Positions 48,148 to 57,342 of a stretch of DNA of 64,000 bases are shown piece after piece. A program made the position numbers and the translations under genes. Each line of letters opens with the position of its first letter. Within the stretch, counting starts at the first letter, position 1. This DNA is from Francisella frigiditurris (lineage in GTDB: Bacteria > Pseudomonadota > Gammaproteobacteria > Francisellales > Francisellaceae). The stretch spans positions 1,364,001 to 1,428,000 of the forward strand of contig NZ_CP009654.1 in the NCBI RefSeq assembly GCF_001880225.1, written 5' to 3'. The notes below the pieces were generated by a model. It was not told the DNA's origin. It ran no database searches and saw nothing but the letters and a program-made list of their open reading frames with translations.

Positions 48148-48885
48148 TTACATAAAAAACATCCAGATACCCATTACTATCATCATTATATTTTCAGTTA
48201 ACGATAGAAATCCCAAGGGTACATTACTATTTCCACCTACGCATGCACATTTTAAATCACGCTTTTTAATATATACGGCATCATATACAGATACAGCTCC
48301 AATTGAGCCAATAATTATAGCTATGACTGCTACTAATGGAGTCAAGATTGTTGCAATTATACCAATACCCACAAAAGCTTCAGCAAAAGGATAAACATAA
48401 GCATAACGTAACCATTTTCTAGCCAATAAATCATAAGTTATAAATTGATTTAAAAACCTCTCAATATCTTGAAGTTTTAACATTGCTAAAATAGAGATAC
48501 TAAAGCCCATAAACATTTTTATAACAAATATAAATGTTTCAGATAATACATAACTAATTGCTAAAGACATTAGAAATGCAATAGCAAAAACCGCTATAAC
48601 TGGTACATAAGTCTTTTCTTTCTTAGGTTTAGCCACTCCAAAAAATTCTTGCAAATCATCATAGCCACCTATCCTTTTACCATCTATAAAAGTTTGTGGT
48701 GTAGTTTTTACCTTATATTTTTCTTTAAAAGAGTCTGTCTCTTCTCTAGTTTTTAGATGAATATCTTCAACTTGATAACCTTTACGCTTTAGAATATCTT
48801 TTGCTTTTATTCCATAAGGACAAATATGTTTATCTGTAACCATGCGATAAAGAGTCGCTTTTTTTATTTTATTAATATTAGTCAT
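48148..48885 (-). CDS. Glutaredoxin-MauE/DoxX-like membrane fusion protein
   Basis: The 245-residue protein starts with a glutaredoxin domain (residues ~8-82: C-P-Y-G, K-T-T-P-Q-T-F-I-D, G-G-Y-D-D). Four hydrophobic helices and the MauE-like C terminus C-A-C-V-G-G-N-S-N-V-P-L-G follow. The Grx active site is monothiol-like (C-P-Y-G rather than C-P-Y-C). MauE-like proteins pass electrons or disulfides across the membrane, so this may reduce periplasmic or cytochrome partners. Its start overlaps nnr by 8 bp, so the two genes are coupled. Confidence 0.82.
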   Translation of the reverse strand: MTNINKIKKATLYRMVTDKHICPYGIKAKDILKRKGYQVEDIHLKTREETDSFKEKYKVKTTPQTFIDGKRIGGYDDLQEFFGVAKPKKEKTYVPVIAVFAIAFLMSLAISYVLSETFIFVIKMFMGFSISILAMLKLQDIERFLNQFITYDLLARKWLRYAYVYPFAEAFVGIGIIATILTPLVAVIAIIIGSIGAVSVYDAVYIKKRDLKCACVGGNSNVPLGFLSLTENIMMIVMGIWMFFM

Positions 48886-50353
48886 ATAGCTCTCCTTTTT
48901 TATTTAAAATTTTACAAATCTCTTTAGCAACCTTACTCGGTAAAATCCCAATATAACCCCCAAGCTTTTTAGCTAATTTATCTCCAACTAAGCCATGTAC
49001 ATACACAGCTAATCTACTCGCGGATAAAGTATCTAAACCTTGGGCTAAAAATGAACCAATAATTCCAGATAATACATCTCCTTGTCCTGCTACTGCCATT
49101 CCTTGATTACCTGTTTGATTTATATATATTTCATTATCTTTACAAATCAGGCTACCAGCCCCTTTTAGTATTACCGTTGCATTATATTCCCTAGCTAGTT
49201 TCCTTATAGCTTCAAATCTATCATTTTGAACTTCTTGAGTACTACAATTAAGCAATCTTGCTGCCTCTGTAGGATGTGGAGTTATTATTTTATTTTCTAA
49301 ATAGATAAATTTTTCTTTAAGCCCAACATTACTAGCAATTATATTAAGTGCATCAGCATCAAAAATGGTTGGCTGATTTAGATTCTCAATTAATATTTTT
49401 AAAATCTTTTGAGATTCTTCACAAGTTCCAAATCCTACTCCCACGACTAAAGCTGAAAAAGTATTTATATTTTTTGGAGGATTTTCTAGTAATTTAGTCA
49501 TAAGCTCTGGTATAGACATATCGGGGCGGAAACTTTTGTCTAGAGAAATTAGAGAGACCTTTCCACAACCACTATATAAAGCACTTGTACCAGCCAGTTG
49601 TAATGCTCCATTCATTCCGACATTACCACCAATTATTGCTAAATTACCATAAGTGCCTTTATTGGTATTTTTCTTCTTTCTAAGAATATTATCTAAGTTT
49701 ATATCTTCTATAATATTCCAGATAACTTTATATGGAGCTTTCGACAACTTTATATCTTTATTACTAATTAATTTAGCAACAGTAACTTTGCCTGCATAAT
49801 CTAAACCATCAGCAGTATTTAATCCTTGCTTATCAGCTAAAAAAGTAATCGTATCATTAGCTTGTATTGCCTCACCATAGACTTTAGCATTAAAAGCCCC
49901 TAAACCACTTGGTACATCTATAGCTAAAATATATTTGGCAGTTTTATTTATAGTCTTTACCAACCCTAAAACTTCACCTTGTAAATCTCTATCTAGTCCA
50001 ATACCAAATATCCCATCAATAACAGCATCATAATCATAGATATTAGGTAATTCTTTTAATGTATTTTTGAGCTTGGAAAACTTTTTATAATAGTTTTGAT
50101 TATCTTTATTACCTTTTGAAAATATTCTATAGACATCAACATCATAATTTTCATTATGAAGCTTTATAGCTGCTGCAATTCCATCACTACCATTATTGCC
50201 ACCCCCAACTATAAAAAGTAGTTTTGAGTTTTTAGGAAATTTTTTTACGATAAACTTTGTTATCTTTGATGATGCATAATCTATAAGGTTGATATCTTTA
50301 GAAATTGCATATTCTTCTATTTCTCGATTTTGTTTTTCTGTAAGAAAATACAT
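48878..50353 (-). CDS. nnr: Bifunctional NAD(P)H-hydrate epimerase/dehydratase Nnr
   Basis: The 491-residue protein repairs damaged hydrated NAD(P)H. The N-terminal YjeF_N epimerase domain has G-G-G-N-N-G-S-D-G and A-I-D-V-P-S-G-L. The C-terminal ribokinase-like dehydratase domain has T-P-H-P-T-E-A-A-R-L, V-I-L-K-G-A-G and the G-Q-G-D-V-L-S-G-I-I-G motif. Both domains are complete. It lies upstream of and overlaps the glutaredoxin fusion. Confidence 0.94.
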   Translation of the reverse strand: MYFLTEKQNREIEEYAISKDINLIDYASSKITKFIVKKFPKNSKLLFIVGGGNNGSDGIAAAIKLHNENYDVDVYRIFSKGNKDNQNYYKKFSKLKNTLKELPNIYDYDAVIDGIFGIGLDRDLQGEVLGLVKTINKTAKYILAIDVPSGLGAFNAKVYGEAIQANDTITFLADKQGLNTADGLDYAGKVTVAKLISNKDIKLSKAPYKVIWNIIEDINLDNILRKKKNTNKGTYGNLAIIGGNVGMNGALQLAGTSALYSGCGKVSLISLDKSFRPDMSIPELMTKLLENPPKNINTFSALVVGVGFGTCEESQKILKILIENLNQPTIFDADALNIIASNVGLKEKFIYLENKIITPHPTEAARLLNCSTQEVQNDRFEAIRKLAREYNATVILKGAGSLICKDNEIYINQTGNQGMAVAGQGDVLSGIIGSFLAQGLDTLSASRLAVYVHGLVGDKLAKKLGGYIGILPSKVAKEICKILNKKGELYD

Positions 50354-50435
50354 AAAACTATAAAACTTAGACTGCTATAGATCTATAATAAAATAAATTT
50401 CTAAGCTTTTATATAAAGTCTTGGCAGATAAAAAA

Positions 50436-51083
50436 TTAAGATAGAAACTTACCTGTTTCTAGAAAAGAAACTATCTTATTTAAAGTATCCGTATCATGAT
50501 GAATTTTCGCATGGCTTTTATTTAAGATAACTCTATCATCACTATTTATAGCAAAAACCGACTCCACATCAACCAAACCATCATGATCTTTGCTTAAATA
50601 CAGTCTAGCTAACAGATTAAATTTTGAATGCTTATTACCGGCTATCAATCCTACAGGAAACTTAGCAGCTACACTATTACAAATATCTAGATACTTATCA
50701 GTCACCTTAAGCTCTTTATTTGGTTTTAATATTCTAGAATAAAAAGGAATTCTATCTCCAAAGTCAGCTATCTTTGAACCTTTAAATGGTGTAGCTATAA
50801 ATATACATTTATCAACATTTTCAAGTTGTAACTTATGTATAGTTTTACAAACTATTATGCCACCCATACTATGAGCTATAAATGTAATAGATTTTGTCTT
50901 AGGAAGATCTTGTATAATCTGGCAAAGCTTAGTAACTGCTTTCTCCATACTTACAAAAGTAGTTGGTAGGTCTATAGATATAATATAGTCATAATGTTGT
51001 TTAAAAAAACTTTCAATAGTACGCATATCTTTACTATTTTTAATAAATCCGTGCACTAGAACGATAACTTTTTCTTCTTTCAT
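50436..51083 (-). CDS. Alpha/beta hydrolase (lipase-like)
   Basis: The 215-residue hydrolase has V-L-V-H-G-F near the start (oxyanion region) and the nucleophile elbow A-H-S-M-G-G (about residues 69-74). A D-H-D-G-L-V-D-V segment supplies a plausible catalytic Asp, and H-A-K-I-H-H a His near the end. It could act on lipid or peptide-ester substrates; none can be assigned. It is last in a DUF819 - epimerase - hydrolase run, 4 bp after the epimerase stop. Confidence 0.78.
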   Translation of the reverse strand: MKEEKVIVLVHGFIKNSKDMRTIESFFKQHYDYIISIDLPTTFVSMEKAVTKLCQIIQDLPKTKSITFIAHSMGGIIVCKTIHKLQLENVDKCIFIATPFKGSKIADFGDRIPFYSRILKPNKELKVTDKYLDICNSVAAKFPVGLIAGNKHSKFNLLARLYLSKDHDGLVDVESVFAINSDDRVILNKSHAKIHHDTDTLNKIVSFLETGKFLS

Positions 51084-51087
51084 TTAT

Positions 51088-52158
51088 TTAAATATTAAAC
51101 CCATAGCCTTTACTATCTTTAGCAAGAATAATATTGGGCTCATCAAAAGTTACAAAATTACTATAATAATCTTTATTAACCCAATCTAAAACATCAAGAT
51201 CTGCCATACTAATACCCTCTGCTAAAGCAAAACTCGCTGCAGCAACTATTCCTAAAGGTGATTCCATCATACAACCGATCATGCATGGGATATTATGTTC
51301 ATTTGCTACTTTCTTAATTTTTCTAGCCTCTAAAATCCCACCTGTTTTAGCTAATTTAATATTTAGCATATTACAAGCCCTTTCCTCTATTAGCCTTATA
51401 GCATCAGCCTCACTAAAAACAGACTCATCTGCAAGAATAGGAATATTACTAAATTCTGTAATATTTTTCATAGCTTTATAATTATGATATTTAACTGGCT
51501 GCTCTACTAACTCAACATTTATACTATATTTATTTAATTCTTCTATAAATTGCCTAGATTGTTTTTCTGTCCAACCTTGATTTGCATCGAATCTAAATTT
51601 TATTTGTTTAGAAAACTCGCTATCTAAAAATCTTAACAACTCAATATCTCTATTAAAATCAGCGCCAACTTTTACCTTTATAGTAGAAAATCCTTTTTCT
51701 ACTCCATTTGTAATGTTTTCTATAGTTTCTGAGACAGTGCCACAACTTATTGATACATCCGTTTCTAAAATATTATTACTTCCACCTAAGAGTTTTAGTA
51801 CAGATATGCCCTTCTGCTTAGCTAATAAATCGTGATATGCTAAATCAATAGCCATTTTTGCACCAGTATTAAACATAGCTCTTGAAAAAGCTTTCCCTAA
51901 AACAGCCTCATAATCTTCTAAGTTTGTATTTAGAATAACTGGAGAAAACAACTCTGAAATAATAAACTGCATACCATGAAGAGTATCTCCAGTAATAGCT
52001 ACTGTAGCAGGTGCCGCACCATAACCAATCATTCCATCATCTAAAGTAAGCTTAACTAATATAGTATCTATAACATTTGTACTTCTAACAGCTGTTACAA
52101 AAGTTCTATTTAATGGAATACTTATTATTGAGCAATTAATATCTATTATTTTTTTCAT
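51088..52158 (-). CDS. Dipeptide epimerase (L-Ala-D/L-Glu epimerase type)
   Basis: This 356-residue enolase-superfamily enzyme has the catalytic K-V-K motif (I-K-V-K-V-G-A-D near residue 163), the metal ligands in D-A-N-Q-G-W, E-Q-P and A-D-E-S-V, and the second Lys in N-I-K-L-A-K-T-G-G. These match YkfB/YcjG dipeptide epimerases, which turn L-Ala-D-Glu from murein into L-Ala-L-Glu. Other muconate-lactonising-type reactions share the scaffold, so the substrate is inferred. It is flanked by a DUF819 membrane protein (2 bp away) and a hydrolase. Confidence 0.85.
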   Translation of the reverse strand: MKKIIDINCSIISIPLNRTFVTAVRSTNVIDTILVKLTLDDGMIGYGAAPATVAITGDTLHGMQFIISELFSPVILNTNLEDYEAVLGKAFSRAMFNTGAKMAIDLAYHDLLAKQKGISVLKLLGGSNNILETDVSISCGTVSETIENITNGVEKGFSTIKVKVGADFNRDIELLRFLDSEFSKQIKFRFDANQGWTEKQSRQFIEELNKYSINVELVEQPVKYHNYKAMKNITEFSNIPILADESVFSEADAIRLIEERACNMLNIKLAKTGGILEARKIKKVANEHNIPCMIGCMMESPLGIVAAASFALAEGISMADLDVLDWVNKDYYSNFVTFDEPNIILAKDSKGYGFNI

Positions 52159-52160
52159 AA

Positions 52161-53312
52161 TTAAAATCCTGATAGTATTTTAGCAACTACTAAACCACCT
52201 TCTGTCCCTATTGCAAAACCTAGTAATGACATTATTATAGCTATTGATATGAGGTTTTTCGCATAAGCACTAGCTAATATTGTTGATCCACCAATACCTC
52301 CTATATTTGCTAAAGAAGCTATTGAACATATTGATAAATTTAATCTAAATATCTTAGCTAAGATTAACATAAGTATCCCATGTACTGCTAATACTATGAA
52401 ACCACATACTATATAAGTTGGAGCATCACTAAACCCTTTAAAACTAGATCCTGAAGCTATTAAGGCTATTAAAGAATATAAAAACATATTTGCTAATATA
52501 TCATCTCCCTTAATCTTAGCTAATGGAGTCATAGCCATTATAAAACCAAATACTGTAACTATTAATATTCCCCATGTTGATGTAGAGATTAATGTTGTCT
52601 CTGGTAAATAATCTGCTAATTTATAAGATATACAACTAGCTGTAAATGCTACACCAATTAATATAAACATGCCTGCAAAATTAATGTGGTTTTCTTTTTC
52701 TTTAAAGTTTATTGAATTTACATGATCCTCAATATCAGAAGCCTTTACCCACTTATCAAAAACCTTAGATCTAGAAATCAATGCGAATAAGAAAGCAAAC
52801 CATACTGTATAGCTTATAGAGTCTGTTAAAAGTATATAACTCATTTGTGTATCTGGAGTATTTAAAGCCTGCTTAACTGCAACCATATTGCCCATACCAC
52901 CCATCCAGCTTCCTGATAATGCAGCAAATCCTTTCCATGCATCTAGTGCTATATACTTACCAACTAGTATATACATTACTATAAAGCCAATAATTATAGT
53001 TAATGAAGCTCCAAAGAATGCTATAAGCAATTTCCTACCAAGTTTAACTACTATTCTAATATCACAATTAATTAACATCAAAAATAACATTACAGGTAAT
53101 ATAGTATGCTGTAAACTTGATTTTGTTTGCTGTATTTCTGTAGATGTTGTATCCCACAATCCACATATAGATAAAATTACGATAATAAAATAAATTAATA
53201 CTATTGCCGGTACATATTCAAAAAATCTACGCTTTGATTTCGCTGCTACATAAACAATAATACTAGAAATTAATAAAAGTGATGATATGTAACCTAAAGA
53301 TGAACTTATCAT
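52161..53312 (-). CDS. DUF819-family membrane protein
   Basis: The 383-residue, roughly eleven-helix inner-membrane protein has the family region S-W-M-G-G-M-G-N-M-V-A-V-K-Q and a late N-I-G-G-I-G-G-S-T segment. It resembles YjcL-type DUF819 transporters of unknown cargo. Gene order with a dipeptide epimerase suggests uptake of a dipeptide or murein fragment. It heads the three-gene operon. Confidence 0.82.
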   Translation of the reverse strand: MISSSLGYISSLLLISSIIVYVAAKSKRRFFEYVPAIVLIYFIIVILSICGLWDTTSTEIQQTKSSLQHTILPVMLFLMLINCDIRIVVKLGRKLLIAFFGASLTIIIGFIVMYILVGKYIALDAWKGFAALSGSWMGGMGNMVAVKQALNTPDTQMSYILLTDSISYTVWFAFLFALISRSKVFDKWVKASDIEDHVNSINFKEKENHINFAGMFILIGVAFTASCISYKLADYLPETTLISTSTWGILIVTVFGFIMAMTPLAKIKGDDILANMFLYSLIALIASGSSFKGFSDAPTYIVCGFIVLAVHGILMLILAKIFRLNLSICSIASLANIGGIGGSTILASAYAKNLISIAIIMSLLGFAIGTEGGLVVAKILSGF

Positions 53313-53392
53313 ATTGATTTTAATCTTCTGACAAAGAAATAATTATAATATAAAAAGATCAGATTATGTAATTGTTAAAAGCAATTGATGAT

Positions 53393-53872
53393 TTAGAGAA
53401 CTGAACTTTTTAGTAGCTTTTCTATAGTTGGTATTAACTCTCCTGGAGTTTTTTGTGGTGCAAATCTTTCTATCTGATTACCATCTCTACTTACTAAAAA
53501 TTTAGTAAAATTCCACTTTATTTTTTCTGTACCTAAAATACCTTTAGCATTTTCTTTTAGGAATTTATAAATTGGTTCTACATCTTTTCCATTTACATTA
53601 GTTTTCTTCATAATTGGAAAAGTGACATTATAAGTAGTCGAGCAGAAGTTTTTTATTTCCTCATCAGACCCTGGCTCTTGCCCACCAAAAGAGTTACAAG
53701 GAAAACCTATTATCTCTAAGTCTTCATACTTTTGATACAGATCTTGTAAGCCTTCATACTGTTTAGTAAATCCACATTTACTAGCTACATTTACTATCAA
53801 TAAAACCTTACCTTTAGGTAGTTCAAATGCTGATCCATCATTAGCTGTTAATTTAAAATCATAAATACTCAT
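53393..53872 (-). CDS. Glutathione peroxidase (cysteine type)
   Basis: The 159-residue thioredoxin-fold peroxidase has the peroxidatic Cys in V-A-S-K-C-G-F-T (about residue 34), the G-F-P-C-N-S-F-G-G-Q-E motif with the catalytic Gln, and K-W-N-F-T-K-F with the catalytic Trp/Asn. It is the Cys form (no in-frame UGA). It probably uses thioredoxin or glutathione to reduce peroxides in the cytoplasm. It is followed after 80 bp by DUF819. Confidence 0.92.
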   Translation of the reverse strand: MSIYDFKLTANDGSAFELPKGKVLLIVNVASKCGFTKQYEGLQDLYQKYEDLEIIGFPCNSFGGQEPGSDEEIKNFCSTTYNVTFPIMKKTNVNGKDVEPIYKFLKENAKGILGTEKIKWNFTKFLVSRDGNQIERFAPQKTPGELIPTIEKLLKSSVL

Positions 53873-53897
53873 AAACTCTTCTCTATTTAAGACTTCT

Positions 53898-54224
53898 TTA
53901 TTTTTGTAATTGTTTTGAATTACTTATTATTATATCAAAAATTTCATTAATCATATCTGGAGAAACTTTATTCTCTTCGGCTAGCTTTGTGTGAGCTTTT
54001 TTTAACTTTGCTTCCCTTTCAGGCACATATATAGGTAAATCATGCTGCTTCTTATAATCCCCAACTTTAATAGAAACATTATTTCTTTCAGCAATTAGCT
54101 TTATTATCTGACTATCAATATTATTTATTTGATCTCTATATGTATCTAAATTATCTGCATTAACTGCGGTCATAGAGAATGTTAATAATGATAATAATGT
54201 GATTTTTTTAGTTTTTATATTCAT
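53898..54224 (-). CDS. Secreted monofunctional chorismate mutase (AroQ fold)
   Basis: The 108-residue protein has a signal peptide (cleaved near V-N-A, residue 23). An all-helical AroQ domain then starts L-D-T-Y-R-D-Q-I-N-N-I-D and contains R-N-N-V-S-I-K-V-G-D-Y-K-K with the catalytic Arg/Lys, and P-E-R-E-A-K-L. It converts chorismate to prephenate, but outside the cytoplasm. Secreted chorismate mutases occur in a few pathogens. It lies 25 bp upstream of the peroxidase gene on the same strand. Confidence 0.86.
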   Translation of the reverse strand: MNIKTKKITLLSLLTFSMTAVNADNLDTYRDQINNIDSQIIKLIAERNNVSIKVGDYKKQHDLPIYVPEREAKLKKAHTKLAEENKVSPDMINEIFDIIISNSKQLQK

Positions 54225-54372
54225 ATATTTCCTAATAGCCTTTGTATTTAATAGTATTTTCTAATAACTCAAATATACATCTAGAAGATTTTGGTAATAT
54301 CATAATGTCTCTTTCTTGCTACTACTTAGCTTTAAGATTAAAATCATACTAATACATAGTATAGTTACTTAA

Positions 54373-54969
54373 ATGAAAAATAAAGATATTACACAGCCTG
54401 AGGAAAATATTTCAATACTTAAGCCAAAGATGTGGAAACTATTTAACTGGATGATATTTTGTTCTTTTATTATAGTATTCTTAGCTTATATAAATGCTAT
54501 TTCTTTTATTATAGGTGTTATTTTTATAATATTTGTAGCTCTATTTATTAAATTAGTTTTAGTTAATAAACTTCCTCCAATTGATTTCAAAATATATCTA
54601 ATTGTATTTGTCATTATGCTTATAGTTTGCGAATATAATCATTTACAAGTTGTTTACTATAAAACCTTCAAAATAGGTCGTCTTGATTATGATTCAATAA
54701 TGGTAGATCCAGGTATTTTCGTAGCAGCACTTTCAAATATTGTATTTACTACTAAGACACAAGTTGCTCCAGATCTTTTCTTTAGAGAGGATTTCATACA
54801 ATGGGTTGCTACAAAACTTAATAAATCCCCAGAAAAAGCATTGTTAACTATTCATGCAACTTTTTTTATGATTATTGGTTATTTAGTACCACTAATTATA
54901 AATATTTTTTACTCGATGTTATGTGGGGTTATAGCTGTTAGGGTAAAACAGTTTATTAGAAGAAATTAA
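54373..54969 (+). CDS. Membrane protein of unknown function
   Basis: The 198-residue protein has about five hydrophobic segments (two near residues 20-65, one near 75-95, a weaker one mid-protein, and one near 160-185), with a short polar N terminus. No family recognised. The 148 bp upstream, divergent from the chorismate mutase gene, hold its promoter. The last 4 bp overlap nadB, which is convergent. Confidence 0.62.
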   Translation: MKNKDITQPEENISILKPKMWKLFNWMIFCSFIIVFLAYINAISFIIGVIFIIFVALFIKLVLVNKLPPIDFKIYLIVFVIMLIVCEYNHLQVVYYKTFKIGRLDYDSIMVDPGIFVAALSNIVFTTKTQVAPDLFFREDFIQWVATKLNKSPEKALLTIHATFFMIIGYLVPLIINIFYSMLCGVIAVRVKQFIRRN

Positions 54970-56456
54970 TCTAAATAATGACTACCAATACTACTCTCTC
55001 TTTTTAGAGCACTTTCAACTGTTAATTTTGCAATTGATACAAGTTTAAATAAGAAATTTAGCTTACTATCAAAACTAGTTACTGAAATATTTTTTTCTAC
55101 CTTGTTATATATAGCATTTATTTCTTCCTGTGCTTCTAAAAGCTTTGCTTTTTTTCTAACCAAACCAACTTTATCCCACATAATTTGTTTTATTTCTTGC
55201 ACATATTTAGAGATGTCAAAATTCATATTACAAAGCATTATCTCTTCATTTATATCAGAACTAGAATCATCTGAAGATAATGGTTTATCTATAATATCTT
55301 TAGAAGCTGCTAAAGCATAAACAATACATTCTAATAATGAATTACTAGCTAATCTATTAGCCCCATGCAATCCAGTGTATGAACACTCTCCTATAGCATA
55401 TAATCCCTCTATAGCTGTTTGTGATTTGCCATTCACTTCTATTCCACCACAACTATAATGTGCTGCTGGTGCGATAGGAATTCTATCTTTTACAGGATTT
55501 ATATTATTTTCTAATAATCTTTGATAAATAAATGGAAACCTATCTTCCCATTCAGTTTTATTCATATGTGTAGCATTTAAATAAATAGTATGACCTTTTT
55601 GCATATTTACATAAATCTGTCTAGCCACGATATCTCTTGGCGCTAAATCTTCTAACTTATGTATAGATTGCATGATTCTATAACCACTTTCTAATTCTAG
55701 CTTAGCGCCATTACCTCTGATTGCTTCAGATATTAAAAGTGGCTCACCATGCTTATCAAAGAAACATGTAGGATGAAACTGAGTAAACTCTAAATTCTTT
55801 AACTTACAACCAGCATCATGAGCCATTATCATCCCAGAGCCTATAAAAGCATAAGCATTAGTTGAATATTTATAAATTCCTGATGCTCCACCAGTAGCTA
55901 AAACTATATTTTTTGAAAATATTTTTAGTATAGCATTTCCATTATAAGCATAGATCCCAGCACACTTGTTGTCTTTTTTAAAAATTCTAAATGCAGAAGA
56001 TTGTTTATAAACAGTAAGTTTCTCATGACCAACTATTTTTTCAAGGAGAGTTGTTTGTATAGCTTTTCCAGTATAGTCTTTTATATGTAGAACCCTACCT
56101 AGTGAATGCCCACCTTCTAAATGAAGGCTATACTTACCTTCCTCTCTATCGAAAACAACACCTTTTTTTTCTAACCACTTAATAGCCTTAAATGAGTTTC
56201 CTACTACATACTTCACACTATCAAGTTCTGCTGCATTTCCACTAGCAACCATAGTATCTTTAGTATGAAGATCTATAGAGTCTTTTTCTGAAACAACTGC
56301 AGCTATGCCACCTTGAGCATAAAAACTAGCTGATATTCCTATATCTTTATCACATAATAAAGCAACATCAAAACCTTGAGATAATAATTCTGTTGCTGTC
56401 GCTACTCCAGCCAATCCACTACCAACGATTACTACATCGTGTTTTTTTGTGATCAT
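54966..56456 (-). CDS. nadB: L-aspartate oxidase
   Basis: The 496-residue flavoprotein oxidises L-aspartate to iminoaspartate, the first step of de novo NAD synthesis. The FAD dinucleotide motif G-S-G-L-A-G-V-A-T-A begins near residue 12. H-S-L-G-R and G-A-N-R-L-A-S-N-S-L-L-E are diagnostic. It is last in the gmk-nadA-nadC-nadB run, 2 bp after nadC. Confidence 0.95.
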   Translation of the reverse strand: MITKKHDVVIVGSGLAGVATATELLSQGFDVALLCDKDIGISASFYAQGGIAAVVSEKDSIDLHTKDTMVASGNAAELDSVKYVVGNSFKAIKWLEKKGVVFDREEGKYSLHLEGGHSLGRVLHIKDYTGKAIQTTLLEKIVGHEKLTVYKQSSAFRIFKKDNKCAGIYAYNGNAILKIFSKNIVLATGGASGIYKYSTNAYAFIGSGMIMAHDAGCKLKNLEFTQFHPTCFFDKHGEPLLISEAIRGNGAKLELESGYRIMQSIHKLEDLAPRDIVARQIYVNMQKGHTIYLNATHMNKTEWEDRFPFIYQRLLENNINPVKDRIPIAPAAHYSCGGIEVNGKSQTAIEGLYAIGECSYTGLHGANRLASNSLLECIVYALAASKDIIDKPLSSDDSSSDINEEIMLCNMNFDISKYVQEIKQIMWDKVGLVRKKAKLLEAQEEINAIYNKVEKNISVTSFDSKLNFLFKLVSIAKLTVESALKRESSIGSHYLD

Positions 56457-56458
56457 GA

Positions 56459-57322
56459 TTAAAGTTCTATCTGCATAGAAAGATCTATTGCTTTTATATT
56501 TTTAGTAATAGCTCCTACTGAAATAAAATCAACCCCAGTTTTTGCTATATCAACAATAGTTTCTTCATCAACATTACCAGAAACTTCTAATAACACATTA
56601 TTTTTAGCTAACTCAACGGCTTCTTCAATATTTTTTAAAGAAAAATTATCTAACATAACTATATCAGCTTTTGTAGCTATAGCTTGATCTAGCTCCTCAA
56701 AATTAGTTACTTCAACTTCAACCATTTTAGATTCATTCAACTTACGAGCTTTAGCTATAGCCTTTTCTATTCCTCCAGCAGATCTAATATGATTCTCTTT
56801 TATTAGATATGCATCAAAAAGACCAATTCTATGGTTATATCCTCCACCACATCTAACTGCATATTTCTGAGCCATACGGAATCCAGGAATAGTTTTTCTA
56901 GTATCTAAAAGTTTAGTTTTATAATTACTAATTAAGCTTTGTAATATAAAAGTTTCCGTAGCTGTTGCTGAAAGCATTTGTAAAAAATTTAAAGCACTTC
57001 TTTCAGCAGTTAATATACTTCTAGCATTTCCAGATAATTCAAAAATCTTACTGCCTGCAGCCACTTTACTACCATCTTTAAAATGCCAGTGTATTTTAAT
57101 ATTTGAATCAACTTGCTTTAAAACTTCATTTACAAAATCTTGTCCACAAAGAATCATATCACTTCTAGTTATACAAAAAGCTGAAGTATCTATATCTTCG
57201 ACTAACTCCGCTGTAATGTCTCCACTGCCAATATCTTCTCTTAAAGCTATTTCTACACTTTCTTTTATGATGTTTACTGATACTTTTTCAACTTGGTTTT
57301 TATTAAGAATATTTTGAGACAT
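56459..57322 (-). CDS. nadC: Nicotinate-nucleotide pyrophosphorylase (quinolinate phosphoribosyltransferase)
   Basis: The 287-residue type II PRTase makes nicotinate mononucleotide from quinolinate and PRPP. The motifs D-T-R-K-T-I-P-G-F-R near residue 140, G-G-G-Y-N-H-R and V-E-V-T-N and the terminal F-I-S-V-G-A-I-T-K are present. Length fits. It follows nadA by 20 bp. Confidence 0.96.
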   Translation of the reverse strand: MSQNILNKNQVEKVSVNIIKESVEIALREDIGSGDITAELVEDIDTSAFCITRSDMILCGQDFVNEVLKQVDSNIKIHWHFKDGSKVAAGSKIFELSGNARSILTAERSALNFLQMLSATATETFILQSLISNYKTKLLDTRKTIPGFRMAQKYAVRCGGGYNHRIGLFDAYLIKENHIRSAGGIEKAIAKARKLNESKMVEVEVTNFEELDQAIATKADIVMLDNFSLKNIEEAVELAKNNVLLEVSGNVDEETIVDIAKTGVDFISVGAITKNIKAIDLSMQIEL

Positions 57323-57342
57323 TTCTATACCTCACTAAAGAA

